From assembly GCA_026075535.2 (NCBI GenBank), contig AP026541.1:12214001-12278000 (forward strand): DNA of 64,000 nt. The letters run 5' to 3'. Below, piece by piece: positions 47,873 through 59,029 of the stretch (the first letter of the stretch is position 1; each line of letters begins with the position of its first letter). A program made the translations under genes and the position numbers. Below the pieces are notes generated by a model, which worked only from the letters and a program-made list of their open reading frames with translations, made no database searches and had not been told where the DNA came from. The stretch comes from Tricholoma matsutake. Its lineage: Eukaryota; Basidiomycota; Agaricomycetes; Agaricales; Tricholomataceae.

Positions 47873-49480
47873 TATTGATGAAGAAGAAGTATAAACCAGT
47901 TGCACAGAAGGTCTGTCCAATCGTGGCTGAACTACCTGATCAATTTCGAATTATTTGACACATTGAGGGCAATCCCCTCATAGACATGCCTCCACTAAAT
48001 CCCCATCCTCTGATATTCGAACCAACCCCTCAATATAACCTCAAATGCAAAAAACACCATTGATCGAAATCATCCAGGCGATTTTCTATGGCCTCAAAAA
48101 TGAGATCTCATGCATGACTTCATTTGAAACCAGCAAGTGGGGTTCACATGGACTGAAAACAAACGAGCAAGGTTTTGACCTGATTTCTTCCCCCCTATCG
48201 AGTTCCCAGTCATCCCTCACACTCCTTGGGTTGAGCACAATATCCCCATACCTCCTGGTCTGTATGAATAGATCTGTGAAATGCTGAAAAGGAAGATCGA
48301 AGCAGGAGTCTACGAGTCATCAAACTCATCTTATTGATTGCAATGGTTTTGGGTTGTGAAGAAAGATGCAAAATCACTCCGAACAGTCCACAGTCTCAAG
48401 CCACTAAACCAAGTTATGATTCAGCACTCAGGCATCGTCCCAATCCCTGAGCATTTAGCTGAACAGTTTGGGGGATGCACTTGTGGTGGGATGTTGGATT
48501 TATATGTTGCATTCAATGAAAGGCTTGTAGCTGAATCGTCTCTAGATCTAACAACTTTCCAGACCCCATTTGGCACACTTTGAATTGTCACCCTACTGAT
48601 GGGTTGGACAAACTCAGTTCCAATCTTACATGATGATGTCACTTTCATCGTACAACCCAAAGTCCATCATATCACAATCCCTTATATTGACGACACACCA
48701 GTGAAGGGTCTGAAATCGGAATATCGAATGATCAGTGGGTCTTATGAAATGATCACCGACAACTCAGGCATTTGACGATTCATATGGAAGCATTTTGAGA
48801 ACCTGAATCACATCGTCCAGCACATGAAGTATTGTGGTGGGACATTCTCAGGACCAAAGTTATTTGCTTGTGTCCCCGAAATAATCGTTTTAGGTCATCA
48901 ATGCAATATTCAAGGTCGGATGGCTGATCTGACGTGCATCAATAAGATTCAGAAGTGGGGTCCATGTCGTACACTCATGGAAGTTAAGGCATTCTTAGGA
49001 ATGATTGGAGTTTGTCGAATTTTTATTCAGAGTTTCACACATTGAGCAGCCATGCTAATCAACCTTACTCAAAAAGATGTACCCTTCAAATTCAGCCCAT
49101 CTCAGGTAGCAGCACAAGAAGATCTCAAGCAAGCACTCCTAAACTCACCAGCGATTTGAGCAATCAACTATACCTCAAACACCCCAGTCATCCTCACAGT
49201 CGACACATAGAGCATCGTGATCAGCTATTTCCTAGCGCAATGCAACTGCGATACTCCTCAAAAATGATACTACAGTTGATTCAGCTCAATCACACTTAAC
49301 GACCGCAAATTCCAGTTCTCACAACCAAAACTCAAACTTTATGGTCTATATCGAGCCCTTGGGGCACTTTGTTTATATTTGATAGGGTTATGAAATCTTA
49401 TTGTCAAATTTGATGCAAGGTATATCAAAGGCATGCTCTCAAATCCTGATATCGTGCCTACCTTTGTATCAATACTTGCC
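47873..49480 (+). pseudogene. G3 copy 1: reverse transcriptase and part of RNase H
   Basis: RT blocks in order: WFWVVKKDAKSLRTVHSLKP, MLDLYVAFNERLVAESS, FQTPFGTL, and the catalytic YIDD at 48683-48694 (IPYIDDTPVKG). Then MKYCGGTFSGPKLFACVPEI, GRMADLTCINKIQKWGPC and VKAFLGMIGVCRIFIQSF. RNase H begins at about 49150 with ILTVDT. At about 49480 the sequence jumps to a second G3 gag start, so the rest of copy 1 is deleted. Multiple TGA and TAG codons occur. Confidence 0.85.
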
Positions 49481-49605
49481 ATGCCTTCAAATCTCTTGAA
49501 CAATTGGGAGATATTCTAATTCTTGTTTCCAAAGCAGAATCTACTCATCGTAGATTATTTCCTTCACCTATCTCATCGCCTTCAACATCATCATCTACTT
49601 CTTTG
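49481..49605 (+). pseudogene. G3 copy 2: gag leader
   Basis: Sequence parallel to 44327-44450 (CTTGCCATGCCTTCAAA ... CATCATCATCTACTTCTT), abruptly joined to RNase H of copy 1 and then cut by E1. Confidence 0.8.
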
Positions 49606-49864
49606 TAAGGTCTTTACAGTGCCCCATATGTTCCATGTGGACTCTGCACAGATCTGTATGGACTCCGTGCAGATTTGCAATCCATACAATAAACCATTTT
49701 AGCTATGCAACAGGGTGTGACAGTCCGCATGGATCCTTGCAGACTAACATGGACTCTATGTATTTTACTCAGATTCCATGGATTTCATCCATCCACGTCC
49801 ATGATCAACCAGGTTGGACAAGCAAGGACAGTCCACATGCATCCGAACAGACCATTTGAGCTTA

Positions 49865-49958
49865 GCAAAATAATGTCACAAATGGTATTTGAACCTGTAG
49901 CCTCATGACTAAGTAAGAGAGTACAGACACACATTACTGTTACACTACACAGCCATTA
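49865..49958 (-). ncRNA. tRNA-like A/B-box module, left arm of E1, pointing out
   Basis: Minus strand: an A-box-like TAGTGTAACAGTAATG (49947-49932), a B-box-like GGTTCAAATACC (49895-49884), then a TTTT run (49870-49867). The spacing suits an internal RNA polymerase III promoter. The cloverleaf is degenerate, so it is not called as a functional tRNA gene. Confidence 0.55.
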
Positions 49959-50058
49959 TTGTTTGTGGCCATTGATGCAACTACATACCACTGTTTGGCT
50001 TTGTATGACAAAGCACACAGCTGCCATCAAGTGTGCCAGCTCATCACACTTTTCTCTC

Positions 50059-50190
50059 ACCACCACCACCACCACCAGTGTCAACACTGCCTCCCCCTTC
50101 CTGCCTCCCTCCTCTCTCCACTACCACCACCACCTGCCACCACCATTGCCATGCCCCCTCCACCATCACCACCACCCACAAATGAGCCGA
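50059..50190 (+). repeat. CAC-rich microsatellite block of E1
   Basis: Runs of CACCAC interspersed with CTCC and TGCC. Equivalent blocks are at 52588-52680 (E2), 58097-58225 (E3) and 62789-62850 (E4), always between the left tRNA-like module and the first intron-like cassette. Confidence 0.8.
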
Positions 50191-50215
50191 CTGGAGCCAA
50201 CTGAATGGGCCCATG

Positions 50216-50272
50216 GTATGTTTTTTTTTTTTCATTCGTTTCTTTTTTATAAACTAACTAATTTGCTTCTAG
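50216..50272 (+). other. Intron-like cassette 1 of E1 (57 nt)
   Basis: GTATGT donor, poly-T tract, CTAACTAA branch-like site (50254-50261) and CTTCTAG acceptor. It follows GGGCCCATG. Confidence 0.6.
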
Positions 50273-50330
50273 GTTATAATGTGCTCGTAACGAATGGCAG
50301 TGATGCAAACAGATGCAATGCAGGGCCAAA

Positions 50331-50391
50331 GTAAGTTTTTTTTCATTCTTTTCTTTTTTGTGGACTAACTATGTTTTCTTTTATTTTCTAG
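50331..50391 (+). other. Intron-like cassette 2 of E1 (61 nt)
   Basis: GTAAGT donor, T-rich body, GACTAACTATG branch-like site and TTTTCTAG acceptor. It follows GGGCCAAA. The segment after each E1 cassette begins GTTRTAATGTGCTCGTAA. Confidence 0.6.
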
Positions 50392-50470
50392 GTTGTAATG
50401 TGCTCGTAATGAGGCATGGACACCCACGCCCATGCCACCACGTCATGACAGCACACCACCCACCCCCAGC

Positions 50471-50784
50471 CTCATGAGCAACTGCTCGTGGGGTGGTTGG
50501 TGGGTGGAACGATGATGACAATAATGACACCAGCAACACCAACAACACCAACAACACACCACCTGCCTCCAGCCCCCTGAGCAACTGCTCAGGGGGTGGA
50601 TAATGGGTGGGATGGCACTGATGATGACAGCGAAGGGGGGATGACAGGGATGACACCACCCACACCCACAATGCCACCACAAGCGCCACCAAAGAACAAA
50701 CAAACACCACCACTAGCAAACAAACACCGCCACCAACAAATGACACACCACGCACCACCAGCCTCATGAGCAGCTGCTTGTGGG
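50471..50784 (+). repeat. Three GAGC/GCTC hairpins of E1
   Basis: Sites at about 50471-50490, 50573-50596 and 50762-50784. The second is a perfect 10-bp stem, CCCCCTGAGC/GCTCAGGGGG, with loop AACT. The others keep pairing if G-U pairs are allowed. Each is followed by GGGGTGG or GGGTGG. Confidence 0.8.
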
Positions 50785-50883
50785 GTGGTCGGGGGGTGGA
50801 ATAATAATGAGGAGGGCAGGACGAGGGAGGGGCCCCCAACGTGCACTGAGTGTGAGGGGTTTAATTTTTTTATGTACATAGTA

Positions 50884-50975
50884 GTAATCCCCCCCTCTCA
50901 CAAGATGCGAGAGGGGTTATTTTTTGTTTATTATTATATTATACCCACTCCCTCATGTCCTACATGAGGGATGTG
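50884..50975 (+). repeat. CCCTC-type hairpins in E1 tail
   Basis: CCCCTCTCACA-AGA-TGCGAGAGGGG (50888-50914; one arm shows CA where CG would pair) and CCCTCATGT-CCT-ACATGAGGG (50952-50972, perfect 9-bp stem). AT-rich sequence separates them. Confidence 0.75.
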
Positions 50976-51293
50976 GTTAATTAAAAAAAAAAATTTTAAT
51001 GTCACATCTAATGGGAGGGATGTAGGTAATAAATTTTATATGATCTTAATTGTGTAATTTTTGAGTGAGGGTAAATACTTAAGTTTGAGTTTGAGTGTCA
51101 TGAATAAACTTTATATACATAACAAACCCACCCATATGCCATCAACCCATGCCTCAATTCTTCATTTGGGTCACCACATGGTTGGAGTCCATGTGGACTT
51201 ATGCAGACTGGGGCAGAGTCCACACAGTCCACGCGGATCCATGCAGAGTCCACATAAGTCTGCACAGAACATATGGGGCAGTGTAAATTACTG

Positions 51294-52088
51294 TTCTTTG
51301 TCCTCACCATCAACCTCTTCATTCATCCTTCCAACAACTTTGACACCTCTACCATCCTTCACCCAAGTCTTAACCCCTACCCCTAGAGTCATCACATTCA
51401 TGACTACACAAACTGCTATGCCAGCTCGTGGTCATTCGACCGCTCCGAAATTTGACCCTACTCAACCTCGAGAGCTCCGACGATACTTCCAAGAGCTTGA
51501 ATTATTGTTCCTGACCTGCAGCATCACTGAATTGAACCTGATGAAGAAGCATACTTGTTGCTACCTCGACATTGACTCTTCCAAACTCTGGGAATTGCTT
51601 CCAGAATATCAGCCCAGCACTTCATTCAATGAGTTTCAAACAGCAGTACATAAACTCTATCCCAGCTTGGAAGACGAATACAAGTGGAGCATATTCGAAA
51701 TGGACAAATTAATGGGAGAACAGCTACTTGTTGGGATATTTGATGCGAATGATCTAGGAATATATTATTGGGCATTCTACAACATTACTCACTTTTTATG
51801 AGCAAAGAATAGGATCTTGGAAGCCGAGCAAAGCAGAGCTTATGTTTGAGGATTCCAACCTGGCCTATGGACCCGAATTGCACAATGACTCAAACTCAGA
51901 TTCCCCAATCATTATCCTGATGATCCATATCCACTCAATGACATTCATGACGTGGCAAAATTTGTACTAGCAGGCTCTAATACATCGAACTCAGTAATCC
52001 ACTAATCGACCTCTTTATCACACTCAACATTGAACATCAGAAATATGGGTACCTCGTCTGGACTCGAATTGCACTATGACTCAAACTC
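51294..52088 (+). pseudogene. G3 copy 2: gag core
   Basis: Matches copy 1 from 44445. FDPTQPRELRRYFQELELLF keeps the CGA codon. Then MKKHTCCYLDIDSSKLWELL, EYQPSTSFNEFQTAVHKLYP and ILEAEQSRAYV, with TGA codons after it. At about 52056 the sequence jumps back to the segment seen at 51866, giving a ~190-bp direct duplication in whose second unit E2 is inserted. Confidence 0.85.
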
Positions 52089-52401
52089 AAATTCCTGAGG
52101 TCTTTACACTCCCCCCCGTATTCCTATAGGAATCCGATGATTCCAATGATTCCGATCGGACTCCGATCGGAATCCAACCATATTCTGATGTCATTTTCAC
52201 CAGCCAAATTGACATGAAATGGCACATTTAGTCCTAGTCCAGTCTGATGTAGTCCGATCAGAGTCCGATTGGACTATCAGAATTTCCTAGGAATTTCCGA
52301 TCATAGAAATCACATAGGACTAGTCTGAAGTTATGCTAAGACATCAGACAACATAGGATTCCGATAGGAATGAAAGCAGCCTTGCTTAGTAATATAGTAT
52401 G

Positions 52402-52495
52402 AAAAATTAAACGCACAGACGAGAATTGAACACTTGACTACAGAAGATTATGTAAGCATAAACCGACAACAATACCATTAGGCCTAACAGTCATT
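52402..52495 (-). ncRNA. tRNA-like A/B-box module, left arm of E2, pointing out
   Basis: Minus strand: A-box TAGGCCTAATGGTA (52486-52473), B-box GTGTTCAATTCTC (52433-52421), then TTTTT (52406-52402). The A-box phrase is very close to tRNA D-arm sequence. Confidence 0.6.
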
Positions 52496-52738
52496 ACAGG
52501 TAAGTGATCATACTACACTACATACCATTCCTGCAGGTGTGATGACAAAGCACATAGCCGCGTCATCACACCTGCCAGCTCATCAACTCCCACCACCACC
52601 ACCAACAACAACAAGCATGCCACCTCCATCCCCCCCACCTCAACCACCTCAACCCAGCAACTCCCACCACTCCCACTTCACCCCCATCTCTAGACCAGCC
52701 CCCAAGACCAGAAATGACTGGTTTTGACACCGAACGAT

Positions 52739-52835
52739 GCCCAAACAACGCAATCGTCGTTTGGGCCATAGTAAGTTTTTTTTTCATTCGTTTTTTACTT
52801 TTGTAAACTAACTAATTCATTTGTTTTGTTTCTAG
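52739..52835 (+). other. Hairpin plus intron-like cassette of E2
   Basis: Hairpin GCCCAAAC (52739-52746)/GTTTGGGC (52759-52766) sits 4 nt before a GTAAGT donor at 52771. The cassette (65 nt) has poly-T, AACTAACTAATT and ends TTTCTAG at 52835. Confidence 0.65.
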
Positions 52836-53070
52836 ATTCTAATCTACATGAGTAACTATGGACTGATGTGAGCCAAACCCACACCCAATGACGCCCCTGG
52901 CAACCCCCCTCCTCCCCATCAAAATGGGATGTGAGGGTATCAATCATGGTCAGGAGCACGGGGAGCAACACCAGGAAACCCCAGAAGGGGAATACCCACC
53001 CGGTAAGCACCACCCAACCCCTCCCCTCGAGCCACGTCACTGATGAACTGACAACGCACCCACCCCATGC

Positions 53071-53494
53071 CTATGAGCTGCTGCTCATAGGGTGGATCAT
53101 GAGTGCATGGACCCCCCACAACACCAATGACATTTAGCACCCCCCATCACTGCCGTGAGCAACTGCTTGCAGGGTGTATATGGGGTGCGAGAACATGGGA
53201 ACGGCATGGAGGGACAACGATGGCACCAAACGACATGCCTACGAGCAGCTCCCTGTAGGGTGGTTCATGGGTGCAGACAATGAGGGGGATGAATGACAAG
53301 GGTGACGAAACGACAAGGGGAAAGGGAAACGATGACCAGAAGGGGAGATGATGATGACACCCGCCCCATGCACGCCTACGAGCATCTGCTCATAGGGTGT
53401 TTAAGGGGAGGGGGAGGGAGGGGACAATGGACAAATGCTGCCACCAACATACGATGCACCACCCACCACCAGCCTCGTGAGCAACTGCTCATGG
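53071..53494 (+). repeat. Five GAGC/GCTC hairpins of E2
   Basis: Sites at 53070-53091 (perfect 9-bp stem CCTATGAGC/GCTCATAGG), 53152-53173, 53239-53258, 53376-53395 and 53474-53494. They lie 75-120 bp apart, most followed by a GGGTG-type motif. Confidence 0.8.
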
Positions 53495-53654
53495 GGTGGA
53501 CAGTGGGTGGAACAACAAGGGAGGGGAGACAAGGGAGGCGAGGGAAGCCACGGGGGGGTGAGGTGAGGGAGGCGAGACACGACGGAGATGAGAGGGAGGG
53601 GAAATGACGGGACAGGGCTGACGAGACAGCCAACGCGATGCACCACCACCCCCT

Positions 53655-53805
53655 CCCCCCCGCAAAATGGGGGGGTGGGTTTTTTTTGTAGAATTTAAAA
53701 TAGTATAATTAAATAGTATAATTAATTCTCCCCCTCGCGTTTGCGTGGGGGTTTTAAAAAAAATCTATATTAGTTATCTACTCCCTCGCGAAGATGCGAG
53801 GGCTC
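53655..53805 (+). repeat. CCCTC-type hairpins in E2 tail
   Basis: CCCTCCCCCCC..TGGGGGGGTGGG (53656-53680), CCCCCTCGC-GTTT-GCGTGGGGG (53731-53752) and CCCTCGC-GAAGAT-GCGAGGG (53784-53803). Confidence 0.75.
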
Positions 53806-53897
53806 AACAATTTTTTTTGAGCTCTTGTGAGAGAGGTTAAAAATAAGTGAACTAATCCTAAGTGCTTTAAATGGACTTTATATTACATATTTATTAA

Positions 53898-53996
53898 TGC
53901 TCCTGTGGCTCAACTGGTTGAGCACTTGTTTGGTAGTCATGTCACTTATATCCCAAGGTCTAGAGTTCAATTCCTGCTCTGCCCATTTATTTTGTA
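53898..53996 (+). ncRNA. tRNA-like A/B-box module, right arm of E2, pointing out
   Basis: Plus strand: D-arm-like GGCTCAACTGGTTGAGCA with a perfect GCTC/GAGC stem (A-box 53906-53918), B-box GAGTTCAATTCC (53963-53974) and TTTT (53990-53993). The acceptor stem does not pair well and the anticodon region is long. Confidence 0.6.
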
Positions 53997-54266
53997 AGCA
54001 CTTTCATCAAGTTAAGTCTTCCAAAATGGTGTGGTATTCCAACTACTACCTGTTGGAATTGCATAGGACTTTACTCAGAATTTACTAGGAATTTCTTGGA
54101 AATAAAAGTACATGGTCATCAAGATACATTCCAATCGGATTCCTATTGGACTCCTAGGACTAGTGTCAGACTAGTAGGACTCCTATTGGATTCCGATTGG
54201 ACTCTTATCAGAAAACTCGGACTCCTAGGACTCCAATAGGAATACAGGGGGGAGTGCAAAGTTTAC

Positions 54267-56520
54267 AAATTCCCTGATCATTATCCTGACAATCCATATC
54301 CACTCAACAACATTCACGACATGGCAAAATTTGCACTTGCAGGCTCTAACACAACAAACTTGGTAATACACCAATCGACTTCTTCATCACACTTGACATC
54401 GAACATTGGAAATATGGTCACCTTGTCACCCAGAACTATTGCAATCAAAACTGAAGATCTAAACACCGTGTTTGAATGATTTGCTAGCACTATTGCTACA
54501 CACATCACAGGTACTAGATCTCCTCGCACTAATTTGGCAGACAGACAGGCACACATCGACACGCTTCTTTGCATATTTTGCAGTTTATCAGGATATTTTA
54601 TCCCTGACTGTTTGGTTTGTCAGTCGTACTTGAATGAAGGGAAGTGTAAGCAAAACATGGAAGGAAAGATTGTACTTCCAAATGGACAATTCACCCCTCA
54701 AAGTATTCCTGGCAGGTTTATCAAGGAACACATCAACGAATGGTGGAAATGGAACCCAGACACAACACCAGCAGCCACACTTTTATTCAGCATCGCACCA
54801 TCGGCACTTTCAACTTCGACTAATTCAACCTCGGCTGCGATCACTTTGACAATGGAGTCCGATGCAGTTTCTACATCGTGATCAGAAACAAAAGGAATTT
54901 ATCATAACTCGATGTTGACAGCTGACTCTGAAGATAGAATAACGGCTCTCAAGGGAGAAATATTTGCACTTCAAAGTGGTCGACCATTTTCACGAAGTCT
55001 GGTTCTGGCCATGACAATCCCCATTCATGCATCTTCAATGTCTACTCCCCCAGTACCAGCACCATCAACATCTTCATCAACAACGGTCAACCCACTGACT
55101 TCAACTATGGCTCCAACATTGGGATCAACATCAACTTCTCCCACTTCAACTACCTCACCATCGACCACTGTACCCCCAATGCAAACCTTGGTACACCCTT
55201 ATGGATCGGTCAGGGAGAATGCCTATTTACCACCACACAAAAGGAACTTTGCTGGTGCATTGAAGGCCCAAGGGTAAGGAGAAAGATGGACCATCATATG
55301 TGACACAGGCACCAGTACAGAACGAGAAAATCGCACATGATATCTTTTTGTGCTCAATGAAGATGCCAATCATCACACTTACATTGGAAGAACTACTCTT
55401 GCTTTCACCCAAGGTTTGAATGAAATGCAGAGAACAGGTCACACCAAAATGGGTACCACAAACTGGAAATAATGCCACAAACATGTTCAGTCATGACATG
55501 ATTATTGTGCCAAACCTGTATGAGACCTGTATTAGCAGTCTTTGACCCAGTAAAATCCCTCAGCCATTTGTTGTTGCTAAAGAAACTTCCTCAATTAGAT
55601 CAGTTATCATAGATGTTCAGGGTAACAACCAGGTAGAAAGTGTCATTGATCCCAGTTCCTCGATCATATTGATGGCCAAAGATGTCTGCCATGAACTTGG
55701 TCCAGCATACAACTCCTCGATTTGGCTTCCAATGCAGTCTGCCAACAGCACTGTGGACGAAACACTCAGTTTAGCACGCAACATGCCCTGCAATCTCGGC
55801 AGAATCACCCTATACATGCAGATACATGTTATTTGGGACCCAGTTTACGGTATTCTACTCAGATGACCTTTTGATGTCTTAACTGAAAGCCTCATTAGAA
55901 ATCATTGGAATGAAGCCCAAACAACAATGATCTGTGATCCAAACTCAACTTGGACCGCTACCATTCCTTTGATCCCTAGATCACATCATCATCAAAAAGT
56001 AGTTCGTGAGGATTTTCAGTGCTAGAGAATAAAATTTTGGAACAGTGTACTTTCATCATTTTGTTTGACTCTTCTGACTCCTCTATATTTAACAAATGCA
56101 CTGCAGACATCCCTGAAATTGACTCCTCCAAAGAATTATCTGCAATGCTTTCGAATTTATATTTATCTGCATGCAATGAGTTCCATGTTCCTTGAAACAC
56201 CTTGATGGTGTTCATACCTATGCAAAGCTCTTCATCGTATGTTTCCCCTTCCTCCATTATTACCTACCATTGCCAGTCTAGTTATTTATTGACAAAGAAG
56301 AAGTATAAACCAGTCACACAGAAGGTCCGTCCAATTGTGGCTGAACTCCCCAATCAATTTCAAATTATTCGACACATAGAGGGTGATCCCCTCAAAGACA
56401 TGCCTCCACTAAATCCCCATCCTCTGATATTTGAACCAACCTCTCAATATAACCTTGAACACCAAAACATCGTTGATCAAAATCATCCAGGCAATTTTCT
56501 ATGGCCTCAAGAATGAGATC
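54267..56520 (+). pseudogene. G3 copy 2: gag end, zinc knuckle and protease
   Basis: Continues after E2 with the gag tail. The zinc knuckle CIFCSLSGYFIPDCLVCQSY has Tyr in the His position of copy 1, with no insertion at 54608 (the empty site of copy C). The linker 54912-55277 and the region to about 55830 are nearly identical to copy 1. The protease VESVIDPSSSIILMAKDVC is present as a single unit. E3 interrupts at 56520. Confidence 0.88.
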
Positions 56521-56736
56521 GGGGTCTTTACACTGCCCCATATGTTCCGCACAGATCCATGCGGAATTGTGTGGACTCTGCACAGATCTGCATGGACTCC
56601 ATGCAGATTTGCAATCCAGACAATAAACCATTTTAGGCTTTAGCTATGCAACAGGGTGTGACAGTCCACACAGATCCATGTGGACTAACATGGATTCTGT
56701 GTATTTTACTCGGATTCCATGGATTTTGTCCATCCA

Positions 56737-57834
56737 TGTTGATGATACTCGACCAGGAAACCCAAACAAAACCCACAATAAGGGCTTGAATGGTATAACA
56801 CTAGTTAGAGGAAGGTTGCAAGATGGTACTAAATATCACCGCTGTCAACCAAGGGTATGAAAATGACTCTAGAGGGTGTGTGATGAAGTCCGATGAGGTT
56901 CAAAAGTATTTGAAGCATTGCGATGACATTTAAGAGAAATTCGATAATGATTGAGAGTGTACAAAGCACTGTGATAGCGTTCAAGGGAATTTTAGTGAAG
57001 TTTGGGAGTGTGCAAAGAGTGTAATGAAGTTCGAAGAGGTGCAATGATGTTTGAAGGCCTTTTGTTTGAAGGCTTTTATAGAAGATGAACATACTTTCAA
57101 TGGTGGCTGAGGATAGACTATAAAGATGTAGAAAGGTGTTGAGAGAGGATAGATGATATGTGATGGTTTTGAGAAGCTAGTATGAGGAGTTCAAGGAAAT
57201 TTGGCATAAAACACTGAACTTCAAGACTAAGTTGAGATGCTTGGACTCAAGAGAATGGCTCTTAAATAAGACAATTGGCATGAGAGAACGATATATTCTG
57301 TCCTTCCAAGTAGCTAGTACAAGGCTATATATGTTTGGGAGAAGTGATACTAAAAAGGAAATAAAACATGAGGAATAAATGAGGCAAGATATAAAACAAT
57401 AGAGAGCCTTTGCAAATCATAGAATAAATGACAGAAGATAAGAAGGGAAATGTCTAGAGGCATGATCTATCACTGGTACCTGTCCCCATTAATCCAATAT
57501 ATCATCGAGATGTCAAAGCACCACAATCGCATCCTAAAATCCTGTCGTTGTGTCTCCTCATGTCTGGTGGTGCTCGATATGTGACGCACTAACTCTTACA
57601 AGGTGTGCTGTGTGTGTCCAAAGGGTGGTGCGATAGGTGTACAGCAGCCAAAGGCATTTAAAGTGCTGCGAATTGTTTGAAGTTGTTTGAAGTCATTCGA
57701 GATTGTTTGAAGTCAATCAAAGTAGTTTCGGAGCAGTGTCACGGGGTTTGTAGAGGTTGGAAGCATGCATGTTGATGCGTCAATGCTTCTGGAGATGTTC
57801 CCAGGGCTTAGAGTGAACAGTGGACCTATCAGCA
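56737..57834 (+). mobile_element. Solo-LTR-like insertion inside E3 (1098 bp)
   Basis: Present in E3 and absent at the matching place in E1. It starts TGTTGATGATAC and ends CTATCAGCA (inverted ends TG(T/C)TGAT), flanked by TCCA at both sides. A TATA-like CTATATATG lies near 57330. No coding frame. The short duplication and internal promoter-like signal favour a solo LTR; the family is unknown and not otherwise present here. Confidence 0.55.
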
Positions 57835-57903
57835 TCCATGATCAACCAGGTTGGACAAGCAAGGACAGTCCGCATGCATCCGAACAGACCATTTGAGCTT
57901 AGC

Positions 57904-57998
57904 AAAATAATGTCACAAATGGAATTCAAACCTGTAGCCTCATGACTAAGTAAGAGAGTACAGACACACATTACCATTACACTATGCAGCCATTATTG
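57904..57998 (-). ncRNA. tRNA-like A/B-box module, left arm of E3, pointing out
   Basis: The same module as in E1. The B-box reads GGTTTGAATTCC on the minus strand (TG) where E1 reads GGTTCAAATACC (CA), both explainable from GGTTCGAA. A TTTT run follows at 57907-57904. Confidence 0.55.
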
Positions 57999-58279
57999 TT
58001 TGTGGCCATTGATGCAACTACATACCACTGTTTGGCTTTGTATGACAAAGCACACAGCCACCATCAAATGTGCCAGCTCATCACACTTTTCTCTCACCAC
58101 CACCACCACCACCACCACCACCATTGACACCACCTCCCTCCCTCCTCTCTGCTCTACCACCACCACCACTGTGTGGACACCCACCACCACCACTCCCATG
58201 CCAAATCCGCCATTACCACCACCCACAAACAAGCTGACTGGATGGAATGCAGGCATGAGCTGCATTGTTTGGGCCCTTC

Positions 58280-58345
58280 GTAAGTTTTTTTTTCGTTTGC
58301 TGTTTGTTTTTATAAACTAAATAACTTGTTTCTTTTGTCTTTTAG
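58280..58345 (+). other. Intron-like cassette 1 of E3 (66 nt)
   Basis: GTAAGT donor after TTTGGGCCCTTC, T-rich body, AAACTAAATAAC branch-like site and TTTTAG acceptor. A 7-bp hairpin AATGCAG/CTGCATT lies just upstream. Confidence 0.6.
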
Positions 58346-58394
58346 GTTATAATCTACTGGTAACAATGCTGCCACCTGCAAATGAGCTGACCCA

Positions 58395-58495
58395 GGCCCA
58401 AACAAAGCAGATCACATAGTTTGGGCCCTATGTAAGTTTTTTTCATTTGCTTTTTGTTTTTATAAACTAAATAACTTGTTTCTTTTATTTTATAG
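58395..58495 (+). other. Hairpin plus intron-like cassette 2 of E3
   Basis: Hairpin GGCCCAAAC (58395-58403)/GTTTGGGCC (58419-58427), 4 nt before a GTAAGT donor at 58432. The 64-nt cassette ends TTATAG at 58495. Confidence 0.65.
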
Positions 58496-58555
58496 GTTCT
58501 ACTCTACTGGTAACAACAGCCAGATGCGAGACAACCCAACATGCCCACCCCATGC

Positions 58556-58947
58556 CTGCGAGCCCCTGCTCGTAGGGTGGATGGTGAGCATGTGCAGTCA
58601 ACAACAACACCTACAGAGCCATACGACAAGGAGGAGGAGGGGAGGGAGACAAAGATGCCACATGCCACACGACACACCTCCATGCCTATGAGCCCCTGCT
58701 CGTAGGGTGGTTTGTGTGTGCAGTATTGGTGAGGGAGGAGGGAGATGGAGGTAAGCACCCACCTACTGCCCCCCCATTATGTGCCACATCACTGACCCCC
58801 AAAACAGACCACACACCCACCCCATGCCTGCGAGCCTCTGGTCATAGGGTGGATCGTGAGTGTGTGCAGTCAATGATGCAAATGATGACAACACCTACCA
58901 ACACCCCCACGGCACCCATCCCCATGCCTATGAGCAACTGCTTGTAG
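58556..58947 (+). repeat. Four GAGC/GCTC hairpins of E3
   Basis: Sites at 58556-58575, 58686-58705, 58828-58847 and 58928-58947, each preceded by CCATGC and followed by GGGTGG. Arms vary (CTGCGAGC, CTATGAGC) with mostly G-U compatible partners (GCTCGTAG, GCTTGTAG). Confidence 0.8.
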
Positions 58948-59029
58948 GGTGGGTGATGGGTGCGGCTTGCTATGGCGATGGATGCATGCGAGGAGGGGTG
59001 GGCAATGATGCCCACCCAAGACCACATTG

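Larger units (their letters stand above)
49606..51293 (+). mobile_element. E1: non-autonomous hAT-like element (1688 bp)
   Basis: TIRs share TTTACA(G/C)TGCCCCATATGTTC-like sequence (left 49614 onward, right end inverted). Flanks TTCTTTG (49599-49605) and TTCTTTG (51294-51300) mark the target duplication; an eighth base differs. Order inside: subterminal words (CATGTGGACT, TGGACTCCGTGCAGA), outward tRNA-like module, CAC microsatellite 50059-50190, two intron-like cassettes, three GAGC hairpins, CCCTC hairpins, an AT-rich tail and mirrored subterminal words. No coding frame with a recognised domain. Confidence 0.88.
52097..54266 (+). mobile_element. E2: non-autonomous hAT-like element (2170 bp)
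   Basis: Target duplication AAATTCCT (52089-52096) and AAATTCCC (54267-54274), one C/T mismatch. TIRs share CTTT(A/G)CACTCCCCCC then GTATTCCTAT. Subterminal words are GATCGGACTCC, GATTCCGATNGGA and TTGGACTCC at both ends. Inside are two outward tRNA-like modules, a CAC block, one intron-like cassette, five GAGC hairpins and CCCCTCGCG-type hairpins. The paralogous site without insertion is near 45053. No coding domain recognised. Confidence 0.92.

Noticed and set aside
46099..55484. Identical 85-codon minus-strand frames at 46099-46356 and 55227-55484 as a conserved gene
   Set aside because: They are antisense shadows of the G3 gag/protease linker; identity reflects the near-identical DNA patch.
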